From Datura wrightii (Eukaryota; Streptophyta; Magnoliopsida; Solanales; Solanaceae): DNA of 64,000 nucleotides. The translations under genes and the position numbers were made by a program. The notes under the pieces are model-generated. The model was not told where the DNA came from, ran no database searches, and saw nothing but the letters and a program-made list of their open reading frames with translations. Positions within the stretch are counted from its first letter, which is position 1, and every line of letters starts with the position of its first letter. Below are positions 23,893-34,480 of the stretch, piece after piece. The DNA is taken from assembly GCA_035772735.1 (NCBI GenBank), contig JASDFA010000001.1, forward strand, positions 60,836,001 to 60,900,000, given 5' to 3'.

Positions 23893-25076
23893 GATGGCAA
23901 TGGAGATGGGCACCTGCAGGCCCCACCAGCCCCAGTGGGTCCCATGCCGGAGTAGGTTGCCCATGCTGAGTTTAGGGCAGCCATTCAAATGTTGGCATAG
24001 GCATTGACCGCTCAAGTCATCCAGCAGGCAGTGGCTTATATTCCCCAGAATGGGAACACAGTGGTGACTAGAGTCCAGGATTTCCTCAGAATGAATCCCC
24101 CTAAGTTCCTTGGGCCAAGAGTAGAGGAGGACCTACACGAGTTCATTGAGGAGATATAGAAGATCACCCAGATTATGGGGGTGATGGGAGAGAAGTGTGC
24201 AGACTTAGCCTCTTATCAGTTGAAAGGAGTCACTCATATATGGTACAGGAAGTGGAAGGATAGCCTGGGAGTCAGAGTGGGCCCCATTGATTGGGATGAG
24301 TTTCTCATCGCATTCTTAGATTGATTCTTTCCTTGGAAGATGGGGGAAATCAAGGAAGTCAATTTTGTGAATTTGAGACAGAATAACATGACCATCCAGG
24401 AGTATGCTCTAGACTTCACCCGGTTTTCCAAGTATACGCCGGAGATGGTGGCCGGTTAGAGGGCTCGGGTGAGCAGGTTTGTGAATGGAGTAGTAGATTA
24501 TTTGGTCAAGGACTGCAGGACTACTATGCTTCATCAGGACATTGACTTCTCTAGATTGGTTTTGTATGCCCAGTAGATGGAGGAGGTGCAGATGAGGGAG
24601 AGAAGAGAGAGGCCACGAGGGCCAGGACAGATAGTTTTGGGTCTTTCCAACAGAGGTATGGTAGCGGACATCGTCAACAGTCCCACAATCAATTGTAAGC
24701 CCCAGCATTGTCATCAGCCAATGTGTCATCCAGTTCTAGGCACGATCAGAGGGGAAAGACATCACGCTCTCGAGGTTAGGGCAGCAGGTCAGGAGAGCCT
24801 AGCATTCCAGTTTGTGACAAGTATGGTAGAAGGCACACCGTACAGTTTTTAGCAGGTTTAGGGGCATGTTTTAGATGCGGGGAGCCCAACCACAAGCTCA
24901 AAGATTGTCCAGCGGCCAGACAGGACCATGGTAGAGACCCTGACCCACCTACCAGTTCAGCAGCTCCACTAGCACGCTTAGCTCAGCAGGATGCATCCAC
25001 TAGTGCAGGTGGTGGTTAGCGTCAGAACAACTTTTATGCTCTCTCATCATGTCAAGAGCATGAGGTCTCCCCAGAT
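23893..25076 (+). pseudogene. Element C: decayed gag
   Basis: It begins at an ATGGATGGCAATGGAGATGG stretch equivalent to the internal Asn/Gly-rich part of the other gags, then F-L-R-M-N-P-P-K-F-L-G and D-F-T-R-F-S-K-Y-T-P. Many in-frame stops are present. Two TAG stops (24457-24459 and 24574-24576) stand where D has CAG. The zinc knuckle at 24867-24908 is intact (C-F-R-C-G-E-P-N-H-K-L-K-D-C). Confidence 0.8.
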
Positions 25077-26250
25077 GTGGTCACTGGTATGTTACGAATA
25101 TTCCATCATGATGTTTATGCATTGTTAGATCTAGGGGCTACCTTATCTTTCGTGACTCCCTATGTTGCTATTAGTTTTGAAGTCAGTACCGAAATCCTAT
25201 CAGAGCCCTTCTTAGTCTCTACTCTTGTCAGTGATTCAGTTATAGCTCGAAGGGTATACAAAAATTTCCCTGTCACGATCCTTCAGAAAGTCACCTCAGT
25301 CAATCTAGTAGAGTTAGACATGACCGATTTTGATGTTATCTTTGGTATGGATTGGTTGCATGCATGTTATGCCTCAGTGAATTCTAGAACCCATACGTTA
25401 GAGTTCCGGTTTTCGGGCGAGCCAGTCCTAGAATGGAAGGGTAGTCTAGTTGTGTCTGTAGGTCAATTTGTTTTCTATCTTAAGGCTAGAAAGATGATTT
25501 TCAAGGGTTGTGTTTACCATTTGATTTGGGTTAAGGATGCTACATCTGAAACCCCGACCCTCCAGTAAGTTTCTATCGTGTGTGAGTATCCAAAGGTTTC
25601 CCCAGATGATCTACCAAGAGTCTTTCCCGAGTAGGAGATGGACTTTGGTATTGACCTTCTTCCTGATACGCACCCTATATCTATTCCTCCATACATAATG
25701 GATCTAGCTGAGCAAAAAGAGTTGAAAGAACACTTGAAGGATCTTCTAGATAAGGGATTCATCAGCCCTAGAAAATCCCCCTGCGGTGTACCAGTTCTCT
25801 TTGTTCGAAAGAAGGATAGTTCTCTTCATATGTGCATTAACCATCGACAGTTAAACAAGGTTACAATCAAGAACAAATATCTCCTCCCCAGAATTGATGA
25901 CTTGTATGACCAACTTTAGAGTGCTAAGTATTTCTCAAATATAGACCTCAGATCCAGGTATCATTAGCTCAGAGTTAGGGAGAGTGACATCCCAAAGACA
26001 GCCTTCGAGATTCGGTATGGTCACTATGAGTTTATAGTTATGTCTTTTGGACTAATGAACGCTCCTATAGCTTTTATGGATTTGATGAATAGGGTGTTCA
26101 AGCCATACTTGGATATGTTCATGATTGTCTTCATATACAACATCCTCATATACTCTAGGAGTGAGGAGGAGCATGCCGCTTATTTGACTATCGTGTTACA
26201 AACTCTCAAGGATTGTCAGCTATTTGCTAAATTTAGCAAGTGAGTTTTGG
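25077..26250 (+). pseudogene. Element C: protease and reverse transcriptase
   Basis: Frame 25077-25568 has the retropepsin domain with D-L-G-A in place of D-T-G-A. It begins with GTG (V-T-G-M-L-R), not ATG, so this is only a readable stretch of the gag-pol frame. Frame 25638-25919 covers the RT N-terminus (G-F-I-S-P-R-K-S-P, K-K-D-S-S-L-H-M-C). Frame 26040-26243 covers the palm, where the catalytic motif reads V-F-I-Y-N-I-L-I-Y instead of F-I-D-D. Both catalytic Asp are lost. Confidence 0.8.
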
Positions 26251-26960
26251 CTGAACTCAATACCGTTTTTGGGCCACGTGGTGTCAATTGAGGGCATACA
26301 GGTGGACTCCCAAAAGATAAATATTGTGAAGAATTGGCCTACACCAGTTAATCCATTAGATATCAGGAGTTTCTTGGGTTCAGCTAGCTACTACAGGAGG
26401 TTTGTTGAAGGAATTTCATCCTTTGCAGCACTGTTGACTAAGTTGACCCAGAATAAAGTTAAATTTTCAATGGTCGGATGCCTGTGAGAAGAGTTTTCAA
26501 AAGTTAAAGACTCGACTCACTTCAGCCCCAGTATTGACCCTACTTGAGGATACAGATGAATATTTTGTGTATTATGATGCCTCTAGGGTTGTTCTTGGTT
26601 TCATATTGATATAGCATCATAAGTTCATTGTGTATGCCTCTAGAAAGCTTAATATCATAATGAGGAATTACCCGATGCATGATCTGGAATTGGCAGCGGT
26701 GGTATTTGCATTGACTATTGGACTCACTACTTGTATGGTGTTCATGTAGATGTGTTCAGAGACCATAAGAGCCTTCGGTATGTGTTTACTAAGAAGGACT
26801 TGAATTTGCGACAAAAGAGGTGGTTAGAGCTTCTCAAGGACTATGACATGAGTGTCTTTTATCATCTGGGCAAGGCCAATATAGTGGCACATACTCTTAG
26901 CAGGATATCCATGGAGAGTGTTTCTCATGTGGAATATGGAAGGAAAGAGTGGTGAAGGAT
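26224..26960 (+). pseudogene. Element C: RT connection and RNase H
   Basis: Frame 26224-26487 carries F-L-G-H-V-V-S and R-S-F-L-G-S-A-S-Y-Y-R-R-F-V-E-G. A frameshift follows near 26465. RNase H continues in 26731-26955 with R-D-H-K-S-L-R-Y-V-F-T-K-K, R-W-L-E-L-L-K-D-Y-D and Y-H-L-G-K-A-N. The first RNase H Asp region (Y-Y-D-A-S-R) can be read near 26570. Confidence 0.75.
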
Positions 26961-26999
26961 GTGCATTGGCTTACACGTTAGGGGTTCGCCTTATTAATT

Positions 27000-28091
27000 C
27001 GACAGATGGTGGTGTCATTGTTTAAAATGGTTTAGAATCCTCTTTAGTGACTAAGTTCAAGGCTAGACAAGATGAAGATCCTATTTTAGTAAAGTTGAAG
27101 GAAGTGGTTTAGAACCAGAAGGTAGAGGTCTTCTCCCAATGGGGAGATGGAGTACTTCGATATCAAGGTCATTTGTGTGTTTCGGGCGTTCTAATTTGAG
27201 GGAGCAGATGTTTCATAAGGCTTATGGTTCTTGATATTATATACATCCAAGTGCCACCAAGATGTACTGTAACATATGGGAAGTCTATTGGTGGAATGGC
27301 ATGAAGAAGGATATAGTAGAGTTTGTGGCTAAGTGTCCGAACTGTCAACAAGTGAAAGTTGAGCATCAAAGACCTGGAGGTATGCTACAAGACATCAGTA
27401 TTCCCACTTGTAAGTGGGAAGAGATAAATATGGATTTCATCATAGGGTTACCCAGCACACGTCAGCGGTATGACTCTATTTGGGTGATTATAGACAGGTT
27501 AACTAAAGCAACCCATTCTCTACCAGTCAAAACTACCGATCCAGCTGAGGATTATGCTAGATTATACATTCAGGAGTTAGTTTGGTTGCATGGAGTTCCC
27601 TTGTCTATCATATCAGATAGAGGTACTCAGTTTACCTCACAGTTTTGGAGATCGTTTCAGAAAGGACTTGATACTCAGGTCAAGCTTAGCACAAATTTTC
27701 ACCCATAGACAAATGGCCAGGCTGAACAGACCATTCAGACTCTCTAGGATATGTTGAGAGCATGTGTGACTAACTTCAAAGGTAGTTGGGATGATCATTT
27801 ACATCTTATCGAGTTTGCTTACAACAACGGCTACCATTCCAGCATTCAGATGGCGACATTTGAGGATCTTTATGGAAAGAGGTGTAGATCGCCCATTGGT
27901 TGGTTTGAGGTAGGTGAGGCTACGTTGATAAGGCTAGATTCAATTCATGAGGCAATGGAGAAAGTTCAAATTATAAGGGAAAGACTGAAAATAGCTCAGA
28001 GTCATCAAAAGTCATATACCAATGTTAGGCGGATGGAGCTTGAGTTTGAAGTTGATGATTGGGTGTTCTTTAAGGTATCTCCATGAAGGGG
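27000..28091 (+). pseudogene. Element C: integrase, truncated
   Basis: Frame 27262-27708 includes the second half of the zinc-binding module (K-C-P-N-C-Q-Q-V), the first catalytic Asp (W-V-I-I-D-R-L-T-K) and S-D-R-G-T-Q-F-T-S with the second. It ends at a TAG (27706-27708) where D has CAG. Frame 27751-28086 continues with F-A-Y-N-N-G-Y and R-R-M-E-L-E-F-E-V-D-D-W-V, and stops where D's LTR begins. The GPY/F module and chromodomain are missing. Confidence 0.8.
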
Positions 28092-29177
28092 TGTAATACT
28101 AAAGTAGTTCTAAGACTAGACTCGGGATTTGAAATGGGAATAGAAGAAAAATCTGCAACTTTGACTCAAGATGACTGATGCTACGAGTTGTAGGAAGGAC
28201 CTATGACCTGTAGGAACCACTTGTTGTTAGCAGTTATGTGGGAAGGAGTTGGTACCAACGAGCCTTATAATGACCCATAGGTTGAAGATACGACTCATAG
28301 GTAGGATTCATGGGTAGGTTCTAGAATGGTCAGGAGGGAAGGTACGACTGGTGGTACGGCCCGTGATAAGGAACCACGGGTTGTTACTTCCACCCGTAGG
28401 AAGGAGCGGGGGATTTCTCCTAGTTATGGTAATAGATGGATCCCATGACTCGTTGGATGAAGGTACGAGTCGTGGTGTGACTCGTGGAAAAGTTCAGAAA
28501 TCAGGATTTATCAAAGGCTGCAATGGGAGGAAACCATGACCCGTTGGATCGAGAATGATCCGTAGGACGAGTCGTGGTACTTGGCAGTGTGTAATTTTCC
28601 TGCATTTTAATTAGAGCAATTTCATAATCCCTAAGATCCTAAGCCCTAAAATACGTCATTTTAAGCTCATAATAGGATAGTTTTAAGAGGGTTAAATCTA
28701 TTCTAGCTCATTCCCTCCCCATGCATGCAAAATAGAGGAATTTTAAAGAAAGATCGAGCCTAGAACTCTCCAATTTCTTCTCCAATTCCTTTGGCATTTA
28801 AGAGAGAGTGTAAGATCAAATTACCCAGGTATGTAGGGTTGTGATTGAGATTCCCTCTTCACTCTCATGCCCCAATTCACCCCCCATGTTTATTAATTCA
28901 AGTACTAAAGTAAATTTGATGATCTTGTGGGGTTTTAACCCCAAATTCATGGGATTCTCTTTGATTTGATTATGAGTCAATTCTCTCTATGTTCTAAATG
29001 TTGTTTTAAGACATATGGGAAGATTTTATCCTTAAATTGATTATAATTTTATGATTTCAAATCTTAGTCAATCTATGCCCGATGATGCAATGTTTCGTGA
29101 AAAGTCAGTTATGATTCTTTTATGATTTTGATCTTTCTAAGCCTCAATTATGATTTATAATTTATTATATGATTTCT

Positions 29178-29325
29178 GTTCAAATACTCTTCATGGATTT
29201 ATGAATATCAAGTATATGAATTTTCACAAATATGCATGTTCTCCATGGTTTGTTCAAATACTCTTCATGGATTTATGAATATCAAGTATATGAATTTTCA
29301 CAAATATGCATTTTCTCCATGGTTT
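29178..29325. repeat. 74-bp tandem duplication in D's 5' LTR
   Basis: Two nearly identical copies starting GTTCAAATACTCTTCATGG at 29178 and 29252. The 3' LTR has one copy (about 46985-47058). Confidence 0.85.
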
Positions 29326-29949
29326 ATGAATTTATGACTTTTGGCTGACTCACGGGCCCTTATTCATGGCTAATTATGTATTTTAGGTATGATCAAACAT
29401 GTTATGATTTATTGGCCATGAACTTTATGTATGATTCCACGATCACTATATGAGCCCTCATGTGCATGTTTTTGGGAGTAGTGTCTAGCACCGAGTAGAC
29501 CCGTTCAGGTAAACCCCATGGTCTCAGAACTACGTGCCACTGTAGATATATGTATTCATGGATTCTCCCTTGTGATATCACATCACGCACGTCCCTTTCC
29601 TGGGAAGCCTAGGACGGCTCTGCCCACTTGAGCGAGATAGTTAGGGTATCATGTAAGCTCTATTGATAGTGTCGGTTAAGATGAGTTCTCCCATTGTTCC
29701 TCGTGATTTATGCATTTTCATGTTTATGTTACTTTGGCTCAAGTTATATTTTATAAGGTTTCTCTTATGATTATGATTATGACTAGATTATGAATGGTTT
29801 GAAAGCCTTGAGCCCTCAATTTTATATATTGATATTCACTTCATGTTTATACTGTCCTACTTTTATAAACTCTTATGTATTTTAACTGTCCATTTTTACT
29901 TACCTTTCACACTCGGTACATTTCAAGTACTGACCGCATACTCTATGTT

Positions 29950-29966
29950 GTATCATTTCATGATAC
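29950..29966 (+). promoter_or_regulatory. R-region hairpin, element D LTR
   Basis: Perfect inverted repeat GTATCAT-TTC-ATGATAC, about 400 bp before the LTR end. Just upstream lies a second short inverted repeat, GTACATTTCAAGTAC (29916-29930 region). Confidence 0.55.
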
Positions 29967-30364
29967 AGGTTCGAGAGGTCAGACTCAACAGCATCATTAG
30001 TCCTACTTTCCCCTCAGTCCTATTTAGCCAGAATTGGTGAGTCCTCATCCTTCGAGGACATTCAGTTTGATCTTTTTTATGTTATTCCCATTACAAACTT
30101 TTGTTGATCTAGTTGGGGATGCTGTCCCATCAGCTCATCAGTTATGATAGAGGTTGTTCAGACAATATGTAGAATATCAGCTTGTCAGTGTTGATTTTGT
30201 TTTAGATTGACATGTAGGCAGACTTCCGCTTAAGCATGTTTTATTATGTTAGTTTCCGTTTGATGCATGCTCTTAGCTGCTATGTTCATGTCATGGGTCG
30301 AATTGGAGCCTCTTTGGGTTCTTTGTCCCGTGTCTCGATCCGGGCCTATGTTCAGGTTGTGATA

Positions 30365-30575
30365 AACTTGGTATCATAGCATTAGGTTTTAATGTGTCCT
30401 AGGGCGTCTAAAAGTCGCATTAAGTAGATTCTTTTTCATGGGTGTGAAGCGCGCCACACTTATGACGAAGAGGCTTCAAAACATTTTAGCAAAATTTCCC
30501 TTCTTTAATAATCTGTGACGTGTGATGAAATGTCTTTCTATCCTTCTAACTCGTTATACCCGTATTTGCAGAATC
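30365..30575 (+). other. Element D: Met primer-binding site and leader
   Basis: AACT spacer, then TGGTATCATAGC (30369-30380), one mismatch to the tRNA-iMet complement. The leader up to the gag start contains TTTTTCATGGGTGTGAAGCG, shared with E and A. Confidence 0.85.
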
Positions 30576-30932
30576 ATGCCTCCTCACTGAATTAATGAAA
30601 GAAGAAACAGAAATGGAAATGGCCACGAGAATGGCAATGGGTATGGGCACCAGCAGGCCCCACTAGTCCCCGAGGATCATGTGCCCGAGCAGGTTGCCCA
30701 CGCAGAGTTTAGGGCAACCATCCAGATGTTGACACAGGCATTGACCGCCCAGGTCAACTAGCATGCAGTAGCGCATGTTCCACAGAATGGGAATGCGGCA
30801 GCGGCAAGAGTCAAGAACTTTCTTAGGATGAACCCTCCAGAGTTCCTCAGATCAAAGGTGCATGAGGATCCATATGAGTTTATCGATGAAATCCAAAAGA
30901 TCACCCAGATTATGGGGGTGAGGGGGGAGGAG
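30576..30932 (+). pseudogene. Element D: gag, 5' part
   Basis: It starts ATG at 30576 (M-P-P-H) and hits TGA at codon 5 (30588-30590), the position where A has CGA. Beyond the stop the frame carries R-N-G-N-G-H-E-N-G-N-G-like sequence, then F-L-R-M-N-P-P-E-F-L-R-S-K-V-H-E-D-P. It is interrupted at 30933 by J; gag resumes at 33608. AGGAG (30928-30932) is the left target-site copy. Confidence 0.8.
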
Positions 30933-31409
30933 TGTCACAACCCAAACCTGGGGAGGCGTGACTTGCACTTGGTACCATCCTTAATATGCGTATACCCGAC
31001 GCCCAAAAAATAAAACAAAGGCCAGAACCGATGAGGTTCAACAACACAACAACTATACAATCAGAATAAGACGATAGACTATAGTAGAAGCTAGCTCACC
31101 TTACCAACCAAGAAAAATAACTATAATATAATGTCAAGGCCACAGAATGGAAGACAACTATACAAAATGGACCACTTGTCCTATAACAATGACACTACAC
31201 CCACAATAAATGTCTACGAGCCTTTAAAAATATAATAGAAATCAACTGCTCGGGACAGGGCCCTGAACTACCTATAACTCAACCTCTGGCAACTCTGAAA
31301 GAACTGGAGCACACCGACTCAGCTGGAACTCTACTCAACAACCAAGAACCTGATCTAACAGCCCACCATCACCTGCAGGCATGAATGCAGCGCCCCGACT
31401 AGGGCGTCA

Positions 31410-31423
31410 GTACAATAATGTAC
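31410..31423 (-). promoter_or_regulatory. R-region-like hairpin in J
   Basis: GTACA-ATAA-TGTAC, at the position homologous by context (after GCAGCGCCCC...GGGCGTCA) to the hairpin in I at 62896-62912. Confidence 0.45.
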
Positions 31424-31972
31424 CAAGCATGAAAGGCATAAACAACTAGAAGACAAAGATTAGAATTCAACAAATATACCAAATACCACAGAAGGAGAAC
31501 TCAACTTAAGTAAACACATAAAACCTCCCTGGCCCCCATAAGGCTGCAAGTACAAGAAAACATACAAACAGAACCTACCTAGCCCCCATATGCCTTGCAA
31601 GTCCAAAAGTAAATAACAATACAACGGCACCTAGCCAACCCAGCTCACCTGTCATTGTCTCTAGACCACTCAATGCCCTCAGCTAACGCCAGCTAACATC
31701 TAGCATCCATTGCTATAAGATGATATATAACACAAACAACAACCACACTGTAATGATAAGAAAATCAAGAGTAAACACCAATTAGTCAACATCATCAATC
31801 AAGCACTAATCGGACACTCTCTCAGTTGCGCATAGTTAGCGGATCTCAATCCATATTGGAGAACCAATCGCAATCCCAAGAAGGCTCAGACAAGTCGAAC
31901 CAGTCTCGAATCATGTCTCAACTCGATGCTACGAAGAACATCATTCTCAACCTCGTAGGTCATATCACTCCT

Positions 31973-32094
31973 TGGGTTCAACCCCTCAACCGGAAATACT
32001 CTTGTGCATTGGGTATCCACAAGCAACAAGGCACCTCGGGCTCGACCCCTAGCCGGAACAACTCTCGTGTATCGAGTATCCACAATCCAAAAGG
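31973..32094. repeat. 64-bp imperfect tandem duplication in J
   Basis: The segment with ACCCCTCAACCGGAA at about 31981 recurs as ACCCCTAGCCGGAA at 32045. Each is followed by AC-rich text and a (G)AGTATCCACAA / GGTATCCACAA phrase. Confidence 0.65.
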
Positions 32095-33200
32095 CCTCAA
32101 ACATAACACACACATAATCAAAAACAATAATAATACATGCTCAAATAGCCCACAATCGGCTCTCAAACCCCACAACCCAACTATTACAACACAATACTAT
32201 TCTTTTACGTCTAGCTGTCTACTGACGAGCCACTAAACAAGATAAGGACTACCATCCTAACCAGTCTATCCTCAAGCTTTACAAACAGCCCACATGCCAC
32301 TCTACTTACCACTAAGATCAAGGGACATGACCAAATCAGCCCAAGTGTCACTACGGCCTTCATGTGCCATCGACATAATTGCCGATTAGAACATAACAAA
32401 AGACCGTCGCAACCATCGATCTTAACTACCTCATTCACTTATCAATATGATAACCTAATCTCATTCACTCAAACATCCCAAATCTTGCTACAAAAACCAC
32501 ACGCCTCACACATGGCCTCTCACACGAGCCTAACAATTTGGCATGACTACGATTCTCCACACTCAAGCACGAGCCACCTACCAAACCAGAACCTTATACA
32601 CAACTGTACCACCATATAAACAGAATAAAAAGAGTTCAATAATAGCAAAAATACAAGTCATCGCAAAACAGCCAACACACACGTCAACACGGACGACAAC
32701 GGCTATGAAATTCATGCTAACAAAGGGAGGGACAAGCCTAACATAACTTAGCTTCAAGCCTAGCCGAACTTGAGCCTTCAAAACCATGAAACTACTGCCT
32801 AAAGGAAGTCCAATATTCTGCCAAAACACAGCCAAAATAACTCAATAACAAAACAAGACAAACGAAGCTTACCCGATAAGATTCATAAGAATTCGATGGT
32901 AAAAACTCTGAGCAAATAACCTACTAGCGTTAACACACCTATAAACAACCTTAAAAACTAAGGAGAATAAAATAAAGAAGGCTTACCAACAGCTTTACCA
33001 CGAAAAAGCCACCAACAGCCCAGAAAAGATACCAAACCACAGACTACACCAAGCTCCCGACTTCCCGACACCAAAATCATGTTGACATGGCTTCTAGCCT
33101 CAAAACCCAAAGGAAACCATGGAGAGAACCTTGAGAGAGGTTCTGGCCGTGAGAAATTCTGGAAAATAAGAAAATAAGGCAACCAAGCGACCAGGGGGCT

Positions 33201-33207
33201 TTTTATA
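33201..33207 (-). promoter_or_regulatory. Probable TATA box of J
   Basis: The minus strand reads ACTATAAAAAGCCCC about 400 bp inside the element's minus-strand start. Confidence 0.45.
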
Positions 33208-33607
33208 GTCCTTCACCACCTTAGACCCTTGTGAGGTGCCTGCTTGCACGGTCTCGCAAAAACGCGAATATCTCTCTACTCCGAAGTCGGATTGATGAAC
33301 GATTTGATGTGCTGGAAACTAGACTCATAGAACATTAATTTGATAGATTGAACACCCCCTAACTCCTTATATATTGGGAGAAAAGCTTCAAGATGTTTGA
33401 CCTAAATTTCAAAGAATCACAAGAAGTAAATTTTGCAATAACTTTTTCCGAAATTTGTTCTACAACTTGATCGATGCCCCATATTAAATATGAACACAAA
33501 GTTACTCAAATAAATCATAAAACTTCCTTCTTAGCCTATTATGTACTCTTAGTCCTACCTCAAAAGCACGATGTTATTGCTCAAATTATCCGGGGTGTTA
33601 CAAGGAG

Positions 33608-34480
33608 TGTGCAGACCTAGCCTCTTATCAGTTGAAAGGGGTTGCCCATATCTGGTTTAGTGGAAAGATAGTAGAGTAGTTGGAGCGGGTCCCACTATTT
33701 GGGATAAGTTCCTCACCGCATTCTTGGATTAGTTCTTCCCCCAGTAGATGAGGGAGAACAAGGCAGCTGAGTTTGTAAAGCTGAGGCAGAATAATATTAC
33801 AGTCCAGGAGTATGCCTTAAAGTTCACCCGCTTGTCCAAATATGCACCAGAGTGGTGGCTGATCAGAGAGCTTGGGTGAGCAAGTTTGTGCATGGAGTAG
33901 CGAACTACCTGATCAAGGATTGTAGGACCACTATGCTTCATCAGGACATTGACTTTCCTCAATTGGTTTTGTATGCCCAGCAGATGGAGACAGTGAATTT
34001 GAGGGAGAGGGAGGCCAAGAGGGCTCAAACAGATAGTTTTGGGTTCTCCCAACAGAGTCAGGAGGTGGACATCGTAAGCAGTCCCATCAGAGGTCATTAT
34101 CTCCAGCGCTATCATTGGCTAGTGCCCCATCTAGATCACAGGCTTACCAGAGAACTAGGGTATCAGGTTCGAGGGGACAGAGGAGCATGCAGGTAGAGCG
34201 TACCTTTACGGTCTGCCGAAAGTGCTGCAAGAATCACATAAGGGAGGGCTTGATTGGATCAAATATCTTCTTTGGGTGTGGTAGATCTGGGCACAGGCAC
34301 CGGGAGTATCCATTGGCTAGGTAGGATGATGGTAGGGGTCGTACTCAGGCTACCAGTTCAACAGCATCACCAGCACACCCAGCTCAGCAGGGTGCATCCA
34401 CCAGTGGAGGTGGTGATCAGCGCCAAAATAGGTTTTATGCCTACGCATCTCATTAAGAGCATGAGATTTCACCAGATTTA
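33608..34480 (+). pseudogene. Element D: gag, 3' part
   Basis: Gag resumes after J with A-D-L-A-S-Y-Q-L-K-G-V-A-H and continues in broken frames: 33852-34196 (V-H-G-V-A-N-Y-L-I-K-D-C, then Y-A-Q-Q-M-E) and 34115-34324. The zinc knuckle is degraded: F-F-G-C-G-R-S-G-H-R-H-R-E-Y has lost the first and last Cys. D keeps CAG at 33864 and 33981 where C has TAG. Confidence 0.8.

Larger units (their letters stand above)
21674..28091 (+). mobile_element. Element C: chromovirus truncated in integrase
   Basis: Plus-strand Ty3/gypsy chromovirus with 5' LTR (21674-23885), gag, PR, RT, RNase H and integrase to 28091, where D's LTR starts abruptly. The LTR end, primer site and start of gag are deleted between about 23885 and 23893. 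The remaining integrase C-terminus, chromodomain, purine tract and 3' LTR are absent. The 5' LTR is clearly less similar to the LTR at 28092 than that LTR is to the one at 38117. C and D are therefore distinct elements and D probably inserted into C. Confidence 0.8.
28092..30364 (+). mobile_element. Element D: 5' LTR
   Basis: A 2,273-bp LTR from TGTAATACT to GGTTGTGATA (consensus GTGACA). The U3 motif array of ACGAGTCGT-like words lies at about 28165-28580, and the hairpin at 29950-29966. A 74-bp tandem duplication (29178-29325) is unique to this copy. It directly adjoins C's integrase on the left and D's primer site on the right. Confidence 0.9.
30933..33602 (-). mobile_element. Element J: solo LTR inserted in D's gag
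   Basis: A 2,670-bp non-coding element reading TGTCACAACC...GGGTGTTACA on the plus strand. It is flanked by AGGAG at 30928-30932 and 33603-33607. Removing it and one AGGAG restores the gag reading seen in C. The beginning (CCTGGGGAGGCGTGACTTGC) resembles H and I (GGGAGGCATGACTGGCACC). A TATA box in minus orientation at 33201-33207, near the minus-strand start, gives the strand. Several overlapping open frames (65-136 codons) occur on both strands at 31826-32840; none resembles a known protein. With no primer site, internal region or second LTR, a solo LTR is the simplest reading; a TRIM/LARD-like unit is the alternative. Confidence 0.8.

Noticed and set aside
27262..28086. Endogenous pararetrovirus (caulimovirus) sequence.
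   Set aside because: Integrase, chromodomain, LTRs and primer sites are present, and no coat or movement protein is seen: these are Ty3/gypsy retrotransposons.
28092..30364. One LTR shared by C and D as a product of unequal recombination.
   Set aside because: C's own LTR is much less similar to it than D's 3' LTR is, so insertion of D into C is simpler.
31826..32840. Possible small genes of 65-136 codons in J.
   Set aside because: The frames overlap on both strands, lie inside a flanked solo LTR and show no motif.
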